Source of the DNA: Chitinophaga pinensis DSM 2588
GTDB lineage: Bacteria; Bacteroidota; Bacteroidia; Chitinophagales; Chitinophagaceae
Length of the DNA stretch: 64,000 nucleotides
Assembly (NCBI RefSeq): GCF_000024005.1
Contig: NC_013132.1
Span: 1,178,001 to 1,242,000, forward strand
Direction of reading: 5' to 3'
Within the stretch, counting starts at the first letter, position 1. Each line of letters opens with the position of its first letter. The notes beneath the pieces were generated by a model. That model was not told the origin of the DNA, did not search any database, and worked only from the letters and a program-made list of their open reading frames with translations. Of this stretch, positions 7,998-17,055 are shown piece by piece. The translations under genes and the position numbers were made by a program.

Positions 7998-9009
7998 ATT
8001 CGCTGCCGCCATTACGCCGTGTTTCGCTGGGTGTTTCTTCGAAGTAATTTTTATAGACTTTAGTGAGGGCGGAAGGGTTTTTATAACCTACGATGTAAGC
8101 GATATGTGCGATGCTGATTGTTTCGTTGATACAGAGATTACGTGCGCGTTCCATGCGGATCTTTAGTTGGTACTCGGAGAAGGACATGCCACAATATTTT
8201 GTGAAACTGTGTCTTAATTTGGATTCACTTATATAATAGGTGGCGGCGAGCTGGGAGATCGTCAGTTCTTTGTCGAGGTTATTACGGATAAATGTTTTGA
8301 TGGTATTAAAGGTGAGGTCGGAACTGGGAGGGAGGGCTTTGTTATCCTGGTGTTCAAGTATGAGAATAAGTAGTTCCTGTAGTTTGGCGGACAACCACGA
8401 ACGTCGTAGGCCTGAATTAACAATGCTGTATTTGAGTTCGTGATTGAGCGTATGGAGTTTATCCCAGATGATACCGGCAGTAGGAGTGAGGAGGGCGGGT
8501 ACCTCTCCATCTATTTTTGACAACCATTTGGAGACCATGGCAGAGTTTAACGTATAATAAGCCAATAAATCCCTGCTGAAGGAATAATGTTGCACCTCGT
8601 ATATGCCAGGTGTGAATACAGATGCCTGTTGCTCGCCTATTACATGGAAACAGCTGTATTGACCCTGTAACAAGGTAACGACGCTGTCGTAGTGCATAAT
8701 ATTAATGCTGCCTCTTACCATACAGCAGACTGTACTTAAAGGTTCCTTTACTTTAGGGAGTAGTTGCACCGGTTCTTTCACGATAAACAGGTTATTACTC
8801 ATACTACACCCATTCGCTACCGCCGTATGATAAATAATATCCACTGCAGGCGAAGTCACCAGAACAGGATCGGCAAAGTCACAGCGATAGGCTGCGTATT
8901 GTGATGGAAGCTGATGTGTCACTTTAATATGGTGCTCCGGAATACCGACTATACCATACTCTATAGTCACGTTCATATAGGTAAAGTTTGCTTTGAGGGA
9001 TGTTGGCAA
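7996..9009 (-). CDS. AraC-family transcriptional regulator (337 aa)
   Basis: The C-terminal 100 residues are a double HTH of the AraC/XylS type: LTISQLAATYYISESKLRHS is the first HTH, and ISIAHIAYIVGYKNPSALTK is the second, with the usual FSEYQLKIRMERAR linker helix. The N-terminal 230 residues are an effector or oligomerisation domain without a recognisable cupin motif. The start is ATG 9009; an internal Met at codon 12 is possible. The target genes are not obvious: the downstream 250-aa gene has its own promoter, and upstream lie only non-coding hairpins. Confidence 0.85.
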   Translation of the reverse strand: MPTSLKANFTYMNVTIEYGIVGIPEHHIKVTHQLPSQYAAYRCDFADPVLVTSPAVDIIYHTAVANGCSMSNNLFIVKEPVQLLPKVKEPLSTVCCMVRGSINIMHYDSVVTLLQGQYSCFHVIGEQQASVFTPGIYEVQHYSFSRDLLAYYTLNSAMVSKWLSKIDGEVPALLTPTAGIIWDKLHTLNHELKYSIVNSGLRRSWLSAKLQELLILILEHQDNKALPPSSDLTFNTIKTFIRNNLDKELTISQLAATYYISESKLRHSFTKYCGMSFSEYQLKIRMERARNLCINETISIAHIAYIVGYKNPSALTKVYKNYFEETPSETRRNGGSE

Positions 9010-9109
9010 GGAAGACTCAGGTCAACAGACTGGGTTAAAGTCAACGGTAATATTCGCCAGAATGGCTGGGAGTGCAAAAAAAAGCGGGTTAAGAAATTAT
9101 TAAGAAAAG

Positions 9110-9133
9110 GAGCCAGGCTAAAAAACCTGGCTC
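9110..9133 (-). terminator. terminator-like hairpin, minus strand
   Basis: GAGCCAGG (9110-9117) pairs with CCTGGCTC (9126-9133). On the minus strand the hairpin is followed by CCTTTTCTT, a weak T-tract. It lies 100 bases upstream of the AraC start, so it could stop a transcript entering from the right or act as an attenuator in a long AraC leader. Confidence 0.45.
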
Positions 9134-9264
9134 TTCACTTAAAACAAGAAAACAACCTGTTAAAATATTTAACACCCGTGGAGTACACAGGTGTGGATTA
9201 AACATTTATTGGATATTCAAATGTAGACGCTTGGGAAGAGAAATCTGTGAATGAGATGTTAATG

Positions 9265-9301
9265 AAAAAAAATTGTCCCGGGATACTGCACCCGGGACAA
9301 T
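9265..9301 (-). terminator. strong terminator hairpin, minus strand
   Basis: ATTGTCCCGGG (9272-9282) and CCCGGGACAAT (9291-9301) form a perfect 11-bp GC-rich stem with an 8-base loop, followed on the minus strand by eight T residues (9265-9272). There is no minus-strand gene between here and 12278, so the transcript that it ends is unidentified. Confidence 0.7.
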
Positions 9302-9631
9302 GACTAAACAACAGCTATGAATGAAAATCTTAATTGTAGGTATAAAAGTTCAATTACTATACCATCTGTCAGAAGGGCGGTTTTCGTTGTGATTCATATC
9401 GCATTTAGTGGAGAGTCTACAGGTATTGTGGAAATAATTCCACAACTTTGCAGGAAAGGGATTTATTGTTCCTGTGAAAATCATGGGTTTGGTAATGGAT
9501 TGATATTTGAAAGATAAAGAAATAGGTATTTAGGAAGGATTAGGGTGGATTTTAGGCGAGCACATCGGCTTTATAAAAAGAATACATCTACAAGTATTTG
9601 ATAATCAATTTTTAATGGAATAAGTGAAAGC

Positions 9632-10063
9632 ATGGTACAGCATATAAAAACGGATGTGGACCACCCGTCCGACAAAATATTGACTACTGAGGGGAAAAAA
9701 GGATCGTTTATTCTGATCATAGATGATGAACCTGATATCTGTAAACTATTGCAATTAAGCCTGGTAAAACATGGCTATAAGGTGAAGTACGTACATGCTC
9801 TCACAGAAGGTATGCAATACTTACAGCAACAACAACCTGATTTGCTTTTCCTCGATATACATCTCCCGGATGGTTCGGGTTTAGAAGCCCTTCCAGCCAT
9901 CAAAAAGAAATGTCCCGCACTGCCGGTCATCACCATCAGTGCTTACGATAATGGAATGGAAAAGCAGAAAGCACTGAATGCCGGCGCCAGTTACTTTATG
10001 GCAAAACCATTCAATGTGACGAATCTGGATGAACTGATGAGTAATATGTTAAGCCAGAAATAA
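9632..10063 (+). CDS. single-domain response regulator (143 aa)
   Basis: A receiver domain from about residue 24 to the end: acidic pair DDE at 31-33, phosphoacceptor D75 in LLFLDIHLPDGSG, T/S position in ITISAYD, and the conserved Lys in AKPFN. There is no output domain. The N-terminal 23 residues are a polar extension. It is followed after 58 bases by an NtrC-type regulator on the same strand; the pair may work as one relay, with the cognate kinase perhaps among the minus-strand kinases at 12278-15551. Confidence 0.85.
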   Translation: MVQHIKTDVDHPSDKILTTEGKKGSFILIIDDEPDICKLLQLSLVKHGYKVKYVHALTEGMQYLQQQQPDLLFLDIHLPDGSGLEALPAIKKKCPALPVITISAYDNGMEKQKALNAGASYFMAKPFNVTNLDELMSNMLSQK

Positions 10064-10121
10064 GTAGGTGATTAATTTGTAAATTTAAAAACGCTGTTGT
10101 CTAACACCACATATAAATATT

Positions 10122-11591
10122 ATGAGAAATATTCTGATAATTGACGATGAGATCAATATTTGTACGTTACTAAGCAAGTTTTTAGGTAAACATGGCTTCA
10201 AGGTGGACACTACCATGAGTGGTGCGACTGCATTGAAGATGATGAAAGAAAAAACTTTCGATCTGGTGTTATGTGACTACCGGTTAAAAGATACCGATGG
10301 CGCACAGCTGCTGCAGGATATCCTGCAAATCAACCCACGTACGATCGTTATCATCATCACCGGGTATACCGACGTCAGAGTCGCAGTGGATATGGTGAAG
10401 AATGGCGCGTATGACTACCTGTCAAAGCCACTTTATCCGGATGAAATATTAAACCTGGTACATAAGGCATTTGCACATATGGACGCCGAACGTGAACGTG
10501 AGTCGTCTATGCCAATGCGTACCGTAAGTGCTGCTCCCGCTGCCAACGGCGCTTCACAGCCAGCAGATGATGGCGGTGCAGACGGTGAAATGCTGGATAA
10601 AAGTCATAAGTACGTATATGGTGAGAGTGTCGGTGCAAAAGAACTGTTCCGCCAGATTAAACTCGTAGCACCAACTGATTACAGTGTAATCATCTTCGGT
10701 GAAACAGGTACGGGTAAGGAATCTGTAGCACATCTCATTCACCATCACAGTAAACGGCATAATCAGCCGTTTGTAGCGCTGGATTGTGGTAGCCTCTCTA
10801 AAGAACTGGCAGCCAGTGAGCTGTTTGGTCACGAGAAAGGCGCATTTACCGGTGCTATCAATACAAAGATCGGCGCCTTCGAACAGGCACACGGCGGTAC
10901 GCTGTTCCTGGATGAGGTAGCTAACCTTTCTTACGATATTCAGGTAGCCCTGCTGCGTGTGATCCAGGAAAAGGTCATCCGCAGAGTAGGTAATCTGAAA
11001 GAAATTCCGATCGACGTACGTATCATCGTAGCGTCCAACGAGAAACTCTCTGAGTCAGTAGCAAAAGGCCGCTTCCGTGAGGATCTCTTCCACCGCTTCA
11101 ACGAGTTCACTACTTATATTCCACCACTGCGTGAAAGGGTAGAAGACCTTCCGTTGTTCGTTGATGCATTTATGCGTCAGGTAGAAAGAGAACTACAGAA
11201 GAATTGTGGTAAGATCGCCAATGAAGTATGGGAATGTTTCAGCCGGTACAACTGGCCGGGTAATATCCGTGAACTGAAAAACGTGATACGCCGTGCATGT
11301 CTGCTTACGCCGGAGCATGAGGACATTACTTTGTCCACATTGCCGCTGGAAATGAAGGAGTCATTCTCACAACAACCATATGAGGAAGATCACCAGGTAA
11401 ATATGTCCGGTGAACTGATCTCCATCACAAATGAAAACGATCTGAAAACAGTTGCTTTGCAGGCGGAGTACAACAAGATCATTAACGTACTCAAAGAAGT
11501 GAAGTATAACAAGACGAAAGCAGCGCAACTGCTTAACATCGATCGTAAGACCTTATACAACAAATTAAGGTTGCTCAATATTAATTACTAA
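10122..11591 (+). CDS. sigma-54-dependent response regulator, NtrC family (489 aa)
   Basis: Three domains in the canonical order: receiver (D52 in LVLCDYRLKD, residues 1-125), AAA+ domain (Walker A GETGTGKE at 193-200, sigma-54 contact loop GAFTGA at 240-245, Walker B LFLDE at 261-265), and a C-terminal Fis-type HTH (KYNKTKAAQLLNIDRKTLYN, about 461-480). The linker between receiver and AAA+ (about 125-165) is Ala/Gly/Ser-rich. All residues needed for ATP-driven activation of sigma-54 RNA polymerase are present, so RpoN should be encoded elsewhere. A terminator follows at 11630-11655. Confidence 0.92.
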   Translation: MRNILIIDDEINICTLLSKFLGKHGFKVDTTMSGATALKMMKEKTFDLVLCDYRLKDTDGAQLLQDILQINPRTIVIIITGYTDVRVAVDMVKNGAYDYLSKPLYPDEILNLVHKAFAHMDAERERESSMPMRTVSAAPAANGASQPADDGGADGEMLDKSHKYVYGESVGAKELFRQIKLVAPTDYSVIIFGETGTGKESVAHLIHHHSKRHNQPFVALDCGSLSKELAASELFGHEKGAFTGAINTKIGAFEQAHGGTLFLDEVANLSYDIQVALLRVIQEKVIRRVGNLKEIPIDVRIIVASNEKLSESVAKGRFREDLFHRFNEFTTYIPPLRERVEDLPLFVDAFMRQVERELQKNCGKIANEVWECFSRYNWPGNIRELKNVIRRACLLTPEHEDITLSTLPLEMKESFSQQPYEEDHQVNMSGELISITNENDLKTVALQAEYNKIINVLKEVKYNKTKAAQLLNIDRKTLYNKLRLLNINY

Positions 11592-11629
11592 GCGATATCA
11601 ATATAATGTTTGTTTAATATTCAATCAGT

Positions 11630-11655
11630 GGCCTGCTTTCCAGCAGGCCTTTTTT
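11630..11655 (+). terminator. Rho-independent terminator after the NtrC-type gene
   Basis: GGCCTGCT (11630-11637), loop TTCC, AGCAGGCC (11642-11649), then six T residues. It lies before the true start of the next gene at 11706, which argues against the longer upstream start for that gene. Confidence 0.85.
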
Positions 11656-11705
11656 ATGCTGCACGGTATACTATTTGCATTTTTAAGAACATAAAACCGT
11701 GCATT

Positions 11706-12188
11706 ATGGATTCGCAAAATAACCTGCAACAGACAAACAACGACGATAAAAAAAACTCAAACTTCTTTGAGCGATTTTCCAGCAAAGTCGCTCAGGCCAC
11801 CGGTTCTCCCTGGGCATTCTTTATCGCCATGGGTGCAATCCTGGTGTGGGCAATAACAGGCCCTGTTTTCCACTATTCTGACACCTGGCAACTGGTTATC
11901 AATACCGGTACGACCATTATCACATTCCTGATGGTATTCGTCATCCAGAAGTCCCAGAATAAAGACTCCAAGTCCGTACAACTAAAATTAAATGAATTGA
12001 TTGCCGCCAATAAAATGGCGAGTAACCGGTTGATCGTAGTGGAAGATCTGTCAGAGCAGGAACTGGATACACTGCATAATTATTATTGCAGACTGGCAGA
12101 AGAAACGAAGAAAAGAATGGATATGAAAGAGTCGCATTCTGTAGAAGAAGCGATAGAGAATACAGAAGAGAAACTGAAAGAAGTATAG
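11706..12188 (+). CDS. low-affinity iron permease family membrane protein (160 aa)
   Basis: I chose ATG 11706 (MDSQNNLQQ); the open frame extends to 11610 but that part contains the preceding terminator. After a polar N-terminus, SKVAQATGSPWAFFIAMGAILVWAITGPVF and a second hydrophobic helix (LVINTGTTIITFLMVFVIQ) match the Iron_permease family (PF04120) as I know it, including the KSQNKDSKSVQLKLNELI motif after the second helix. The C-terminus is an acidic helical tail. Family members are widely annotated as iron permeases on thin evidence, so the transport role is not certain. Monocistronic, closed by the hairpin at 12207-12265. Confidence 0.8.
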   Translation: MDSQNNLQQTNNDDKKNSNFFERFSSKVAQATGSPWAFFIAMGAILVWAITGPVFHYSDTWQLVINTGTTIITFLMVFVIQKSQNKDSKSVQLKLNELIAANKMASNRLIVVEDLSEQELDTLHNYYCRLAEETKKRMDMKESHSVEEAIENTEEKLKEV

Positions 12189-12206
12189 GTTGGATATTAG
12201 TCTGAC

Positions 12207-12265
12207 TATACTTATCCTACGTTAATGCTGCGTTTATTTCGGAGTATTAACGTAGGATAAGTATA
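12207..12265. terminator. 20-bp perfect inverted repeat between convergent genes
   Basis: 12207-12226 pairs perfectly with 12246-12265 (tatacttatcctacgttaat and its complement) around a 19-base loop. It lies between the iron-permease-like gene and the minus-strand kinase gene. The left arm shares TTATCCTACGTT with the hairpin at 61473-61534. Confidence 0.75.
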
Positions 12266-12277
12266 ATCAAAAGAAGA

Positions 12278-13711
12278 TCAGTTGGTTGGCAGTACGATCG
12301 TAAATACACTTCCTTCTCCCTCTTCACTTTCTACGTGTACCGTTCCCTTGTGATTCATAATGATATTCTGTGTACTGGTTAAGCCCAGACCGGTTCCTTT
12401 AGGTTTATTAGTAAAGAACGGATCAAACAAACGGCTTTTTGTTTCCTCCGGAATACCAGGCCCATTATCACCGATAGTAATAATGGCTTTATCTCTTTGT
12501 TTGGTCGTCTGTAAAGTAAGCAAGCCTTTACCTGGCGTCATCGCCTCTACCGCATTGATGATAATATTCAGCAGTGCAATTACAACCTTATCTTCATCTG
12601 CCGGAATCAGCACATCCTGCTTCACATAGTCTTTCCTGACACTGATCTCATTCAGTTGCAAACGGTCCTGCGCCAGTGCGAGTGCCTTATCGGTCAGTTC
12701 ATTCACTCCATGCTGATGCACATTCAGTTCGATCATCCTGGTAGAATGCAGCAGTTCGGTAATCAGCTGATTGATACGGGTACAGTTACGTTCGATGATA
12801 TCAACATATACCTGGCTATCTTCCATACTGACAGGCTCTCCCTTAAACTGGCTGACTGCCAGCAATATGTTGGTAAGCGGGTTTCTTACTTCGTGTGCGA
12901 TCACACGTGCAATACGACCGGTTACCACAAATTTCTGCTGCTGTTGTTTTTCCAGTTCCTCTCTTTTTCTTTCTGTGATATCCTGTACAACGCACAGGAA
13001 TATCTGTTCTGCGTCGTCCAGCATCACCGCACTCACCATCACGTCCAGTTTCTTTCCGTGTTTAGTGACAAAGTTATACTCTGTACGCAGACTGGAATCT
13101 TCTCCGCAGATATGATCAAAGAAATGTTTACTCTGTTCTTCCAGGAAGAATAACTGCTTGAGATTTAAATCCAGCATTTCCTCTTTACTGTATTGCAGCG
13201 TCCTGATAGCAGAAGGGTTCGCATCAATGACGTTCTTATCGCAGTCGGCCAGGATGATCAGGTCATGCGCCTTTTCGAATACACCGAAGTATTTCTTTTC
13301 ATTCTCTTCGATGATCCGCAGGTGACGCGCTTCATCCAGTGCATAACGTATAGATCTTTCCAGCAGATCGGCGCTGATTTCCCCTTTCACAAGGTAGTCG
13401 GATGCACCTGCCTGCATGGCCTCCTTATCAATCGTATAATCACCTTTACCCGTCAGCATGATCACCGGCGCTTTGTATTCCAGTTGCTGAAAATGGTGAA
13501 GGATATCGATCCCTGTATAAGGGCCAAGACGGTAGTCAGCGAGGTAGATATCATGTACCTTCCTGTCTATTTCTTCTACTGCTTTGGAGTAAGTGGGCGC
13601 CCAGTCAAGCTGGTACTGGCCCGGAGAAATGTCCTGTAATAACTGGCTGACGAGATAAAAATCATCTTCATCATCGTCTATCATCAATATATGTACGGGT
13701 TGATCTGTCAT
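12278..13711 (-). CDS. hybrid sensor: receiver-PAS-histidine kinase (477 aa)
   Basis: Order: receiver (residues 5-125, DDDED at 12-16, phosphoacceptor D59, Lys in YLVKG about 109), PAS (about 135-250, ending in VVQDITERKR), HisKA with phosphoacceptor H273 in IAHEVRNPLTN, and a HATPase domain with DNGPGIP, FFTNKPKGTGLGL. There is no membrane segment, so it is cytoplasmic. A receiver in front of the kinase suggests that it is modulated by phosphorylation from another kinase. It is the last gene of a three-gene operon, 3 bases after the receiver gene, and likely forms a relay with the two upstream genes. Confidence 0.9.
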   Translation of the reverse strand: MTDQPVHILMIDDDEDDFYLVSQLLQDISPGQYQLDWAPTYSKAVEEIDRKVHDIYLADYRLGPYTGIDILHHFQQLEYKAPVIMLTGKGDYTIDKEAMQAGASDYLVKGEISADLLERSIRYALDEARHLRIIEENEKKYFGVFEKAHDLIILADCDKNVIDANPSAIRTLQYSKEEMLDLNLKQLFFLEEQSKHFFDHICGEDSSLRTEYNFVTKHGKKLDVMVSAVMLDDAEQIFLCVVQDITERKREELEKQQQQKFVVTGRIARVIAHEVRNPLTNILLAVSQFKGEPVSMEDSQVYVDIIERNCTRINQLITELLHSTRMIELNVHQHGVNELTDKALALAQDRLQLNEISVRKDYVKQDVLIPADEDKVVIALLNIIINAVEAMTPGKGLLTLQTTKQRDKAIITIGDNGPGIPEETKSRLFDPFFTNKPKGTGLGLTSTQNIIMNHKGTVHVESEEGEGSVFTIVLPTN

Positions 13712-13714
13712 TCT

Positions 13715-14170
13715 CTAAACATTTGGCAGTTCTGCTATTTCGAACCAATATTGTCCTAACACGCGGGTAAATTCCACGAGGCCCGAATAGGTGACCGGTT
13801 TTATAATAAAGCTGTTTACACCCAGCTCATAACTGTTAATAATATCTTTTTCTTCCATGGAAGTAGTCAAAATGATAACAGGGATACTCTTAAAAACGTT
13901 GTTTGCCTTCAGTTCGCGTAATGCCTCCCTTCCGTCCTTTTTAGGCATATTCAGGTCCAGCAGGATAATCTGTGGAAAAGGGTGTAGCGTTTCATCCGCA
14001 TAGTGACCATCCCGCTTTAGATAATGCAGGAGGTCCTCGCCGTTTTCCACAAAACTTATGTGGTGCTGTGTACTGTTTTCATCAAAAGCTGCCTGGATCA
14101 GCTCTCTGTCATCAGCATCATCATCAGCAATAAGGATGCTAATTTTTCCGGCAGTTTTAATTTTATTCAT
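13715..14170 (-). CDS. single-domain response regulator, Rcp1-like (151 aa)
   Basis: Receiver domain: DDDADD at 17-22, phosphoacceptor D72 in ILLDLNMPKKDG, T in ILTTS, and Lys in IIKPV. The long loop between beta-2 and alpha-3 (DGHYADETLHPFP) and the ILLDLNMPKKDGREAL motif are typical of the stand-alone regulators that partner CHASE- or phytochrome-type kinases. Its start overlaps the end of the CHASE3 kinase gene by 8 bases, so the two are translationally coupled and probably cognate. Confidence 0.9.
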   Translation of the reverse strand: MNKIKTAGKISILIADDDADDRELIQAAFDENSTQHHISFVENGEDLLHYLKRDGHYADETLHPFPQIILLDLNMPKKDGREALRELKANNVFKSIPVIILTTSMEEKDIINSYELGVNSFIIKPVTYSGLVEFTRVLGQYWFEIAELPNV

Positions 14171-15551
14171 TGTAGAGGGTTTGTGTTAGTGGTAATTCGA
14201 TAATAAAGGTCGCGCCTTTGCCAGGTGATCCCAGTGCGGTGATGTGTCCATGATGGCTGTCTATTATTTTTTTACAAATGGCCAGTCCGATGCCGGTACC
14301 GGAATATTCGCTCATGCCGTGTAACCTTTGAAATAACAAAAAGATGCGCTCGGCATAAGCCGGGTCAAAACCTATACCATTATCTTCTATATATATACGG
14401 CATTGATTATTTTCCTGTTCAGCCCTGATATTGATCACCAGCTGTCTGCCGGGATCCGCAAACTTGATCGCATTGGTAATGATATTCTGAAATAACTGGT
14501 GAAATGCGGTCGGCATACCCTCAATGACTGGCAGCTGTGCTATATGGACCGTCGCTTTTTTCTCCTGTAAACTCACTTCCAGATCGCCGGTAACCTCCTG
14601 CAGGACCTGCGTCATATCCACCTTTTCAATATGCTCGGGTGTAATACGTCCGGCGCGGGAAAAAAGCAGCAGGTCGTTGATCAGTACACGCATTCGCCCT
14701 ACGGCGCCTACCATACGTACGATCAGATCCGATGCTTCCTGAGGCAATTCGCCTCCGTACTTTGTCTGTAAGCGGTCGCTAAAGGTAGATATTTTACGTA
14801 AGGGTTCCTGTAAGTCGTGAGAGGCTACGTAGGCAAATTGCTCCAGTTCTTCGTTGGATTTATTGAGTAGTTTGATATTCTGTTGCAGATCATGCTGATA
14901 GGATTTCAGGCGGGATTCGATATGCAATTGCAAGCGGAATTCCCGTGTCAGAGTAACGTAGGAATAGATACCTATCAGGATAGCCATCAGGGAGGAAATA
15001 AAAATCACCGGTATCCAGATGGCGGAGAAAAAGTCCTGTAACCGGGATTTCTGGTGCAGTTTCGCATTTTCGATGTGCAGCATATCCTGGACTTTCAGGT
15101 CTATTTTGTCCATCCATTTTTCCCCTTCCTGTACGGCACTCGTGTCAGTTTGACGCACAGACAGTTTGGCTTCACCAGCAATCAGCTGCTGGTATTTCTT
15201 TTCCAGCAGTTTTTTCAGGGTATCCAGGTGCAATTGCTGCCGGCGGCTGTCAGCCGTAATACGACGCAGCAACATATATTCTTCTTCTATCTTGATACTT
15301 CGTTCCTGCATAGTGGGGCGCAGGAAAGTGGTATCCTGCGTCAGCCGGTAGCCCCGCAGGGCCGATTCCGCGTCCTTCAGCTGTTTGGTGATCACTTCCA
15401 GGCTTTTTGAGATTTCTATCGTCTGATTCATCCATCTGGCATTATCCAGTAATGTTTTCGTTACCAGAAAGGAACATATGGATGCGACGATGATCACAGT
15501 AAATGCGATAAAGAATCCCAGTCTGATCTTCTTTTGTACAGGTATATGCAT
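14163..15551 (-). CDS. membrane sensor histidine kinase with CHASE3 domain (462 aa)
   Basis: A transmembrane helix at about 11-32, an extracytoplasmic CHASE3-type helical bundle (SLEVITKQLKDAESALRGYRLT and onward, about 40-165), a second helix at about 170-195, a coiled-coil linker, HisKA (ELEQFAYVASHDLQEPLRKI, with the phosphoacceptor His), and a HATPase domain (NAIKFADPG, EDNGIGFDP, GTGIGLAIC). This is the phytochrome-like or bacteriophytochrome-type kinase subclass. First gene of the operon with the receiver (13715-14170) and the REC-PAS kinase (12278-13711). The signal is unknown; CHASE3 domains occur in several signalling classes. Confidence 0.9.
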   Translation of the reverse strand: MHIPVQKKIRLGFFIAFTVIIVASICSFLVTKTLLDNARWMNQTIEISKSLEVITKQLKDAESALRGYRLTQDTTFLRPTMQERSIKIEEEYMLLRRITADSRRQQLHLDTLKKLLEKKYQQLIAGEAKLSVRQTDTSAVQEGEKWMDKIDLKVQDMLHIENAKLHQKSRLQDFFSAIWIPVIFISSLMAILIGIYSYVTLTREFRLQLHIESRLKSYQHDLQQNIKLLNKSNEELEQFAYVASHDLQEPLRKISTFSDRLQTKYGGELPQEASDLIVRMVGAVGRMRVLINDLLLFSRAGRITPEHIEKVDMTQVLQEVTGDLEVSLQEKKATVHIAQLPVIEGMPTAFHQLFQNIITNAIKFADPGRQLVINIRAEQENNQCRIYIEDNGIGFDPAYAERIFLLFQRLHGMSEYSGTGIGLAICKKIIDSHHGHITALGSPGKGATFIIELPLTQTLYNE

Positions 15552-16004
15552 TTTTCCCGCTGATTGTGTGGTAAGCTTTCTAATTTACGTTAATTACATG
15601 ATAATCAGAAGCCAGTAGGGCTCCTCTTTCACAGGTAATCTCTGCACGTATATCCGGTTATAGCTGTCATATGCATACAAATATTGTGCTATGTATATCA
15701 ATTCCACTTATAATTTTTGAAATAGTATCCATCAATTTCCACATTGTGAAATGCATATTCTACAGGCACTCCGGTCGTGGCTGCTAAAGTGCTTCATATA
15801 TGCATTCATGTGACTTCATTGTGTCTGTAACGCTTTGCTGTAAAAGGATTGAAGTGTGTTGTAGTATACGTGTAATCCGTATATCGTGGCATTTGCAGGT
15901 TACTGGAATGAACTTTGTTTTTTCAATAAAGCAAAATACGTTGAAAAACATCGCGATACAATTGCTCACTGTTCAAGGAATCGTTCACCCAAAAAACTAA
16001 TCTT
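15552..16004. other. 453-bp divergent intergenic region, nothing recognised
   Basis: It separates the minus-strand kinase operon from the plus-strand stress and repair block, so it must carry both promoters, but I find no exact -7 box on either strand and no hairpin with a T-tract. Short open frames in it (for example 15800-16000) have no coding character. Confidence 0.4.
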
Positions 16005-16346
16005 ATGCAATACTATCATACGGCGGCGGGAAATCCGAATCCGGGTGGGGTACCGGAAAAGCAACCCATTCCGCAAGAGGAGCCTCCAAGGCCAAACAAT
16101 CCGGAAATAACGCCTCCTCCATCTCCGCCAGGTCCACCGCCTCCGGTGCCCAATGAGATACCGGATCATGATATAAAACGTACGCCTCCCGATCCAAAGG
16201 CTGAAGAAGAAAGGATAGAAGTAATGGCAGAACAGGACAGAGAGGATGTACAGGAAAGGTCGCCGGATCTTTTCCCCGACAAAGATCTCATGGAAATAGG
16301 CCACACGTACGATGAAGAGGATACAAAGGTCATTCCCGAAGAATAA
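16005..16346 (+). CDS. proline-rich acidic hypothetical protein (113 aa)
   Basis: Low-complexity: the first 60 residues are dominated by Pro (PPPSPPGPPPPVP) with Asn and Glu, and the C-terminal half is acidic and charged (AEEERIEVMAEQDREDVQ, then DEEDTKVIPEE). No signal peptide, no Cys; predicted intrinsically disordered. It lies 31 bases upstream of the DUF892 gene on the same strand and is probably co-transcribed with it. The function is unknown; I call it real on its context, clean ATG start and reading frame. Confidence 0.6.
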   Translation: MQYYHTAAGNPNPGGVPEKQPIPQEEPPRPNNPEITPPPSPPGPPPPVPNEIPDHDIKRTPPDPKAEEERIEVMAEQDREDVQERSPDLFPDKDLMEIGHTYDEEDTKVIPEE

Positions 16347-16377
16347 TATTACTAATCATTATTAAACTCCAAATAAC

Positions 16378-17031
16378 ATGGCAACAAGAACTCAAACCAA
16401 ATCAAAGACATCCACTCAATCCAGATCTACAGGAAGAAGCGCTGCAGGCAACAAATCCGTTACCGGCTCACGTACGGCTCCTAAATCATCTTCCAGTTCC
16501 CGCTCAAAAAGCAATAAAGGCCAGAACGAGGATATGCCAAACTCCAAATTTCATGAACTCTTTGTTGATCAGTTAAAAGACATTTACTGGGCTGAAAAGA
16601 ATCTTGTAAAGGCATTGGGTAAAATGCAGAAAGCGGCTACTTCTGAGGAGCTGGCAGAAGCCATCGCAACTCACCAGGAGCAGACACGCGGTCAGGTAGA
16701 AAGACTCGAGCAGGTATTTGAGTCAATCGGTCAGACAGCGAAAGCTAAAAAATGTCCTGCTATGGAAGGGCTGATTGCGGAAGGACAGGAAGTGATCGAG
16801 GATACAGAGGAAGATAGCGCTGTACGCGACGCAGGTCTTATTATCTGTTGCCAGAAGATCGAGCATTATGAAATCGCATCTTATGGTAGTCTGCGTACAC
16901 TTGCAGGAAAAATGGGACATGAGGAAGCTGTACAGTTACTGGAACAGACGCTGAATGAGGAGAAAGAAACAGATGTACTGCTTACCCAGCTTGCTGAATC
17001 TTCTGTAAATGAAGAAGCAGCTGCTGAATAA
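16378..17031 (+). CDS. ferritin-like DUF892 (YciE/YciF) protein with a basic disordered N-terminal tail (217 aa)
   Basis: Residues about 55-205 are the YciE/YciF (DUF892) four-helix fold: LFVDQLKDIYWAEKNLVKAL, then Glu/His-bearing helices (THQEQTRGQVERLEQVFE, CQKIEHYEIASYGSLRTLA, LLEQTLNEEKETDVLL). The ExxH pairs fit a diiron-type site. The family is linked to osmotic and oxidative stress. The unusual part is the 50-residue N-terminal tail, made almost entirely of Ser, Thr, Lys, Arg and Gly, which resembles histone-H1-like basic tails and makes the protein longer than the usual 165-170 residues. A terminator-like hairpin follows. Confidence 0.88.
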   Translation: MATRTQTKSKTSTQSRSTGRSAAGNKSVTGSRTAPKSSSSSRSKSNKGQNEDMPNSKFHELFVDQLKDIYWAEKNLVKALGKMQKAATSEELAEAIATHQEQTRGQVERLEQVFESIGQTAKAKKCPAMEGLIAEGQEVIEDTEEDSAVRDAGLIICCQKIEHYEIASYGSLRTLAGKMGHEEAVQLLEQTLNEEKETDVLLTQLAESSVNEEAAAE

Positions 17032-17055
17032 GTTTAATGTATAAATGAGAACCCT

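Larger units (their letters stand above)
9010..9631. other. 622-bp non-coding gap with two minus-strand terminator-like hairpins
   Basis: Between the divergent AraC gene and the receiver gene. It contains hairpins at 9110-9133 and 9272-9301, listed separately. An open frame at 9317-9517 on the plus strand (66 codons) has no family features and lacks a promoter box, so I do not call it. The 3' part (9580-9631) should hold the promoter of the receiver gene at 9632. Confidence 0.5.

Noticed and set aside
9317..9517. Open frame of 66 codons between AraC and receiver genes
   Set aside because: No recognisable domain, no promoter box, and codon pattern not like neighbours; probably chance in a non-coding gap.
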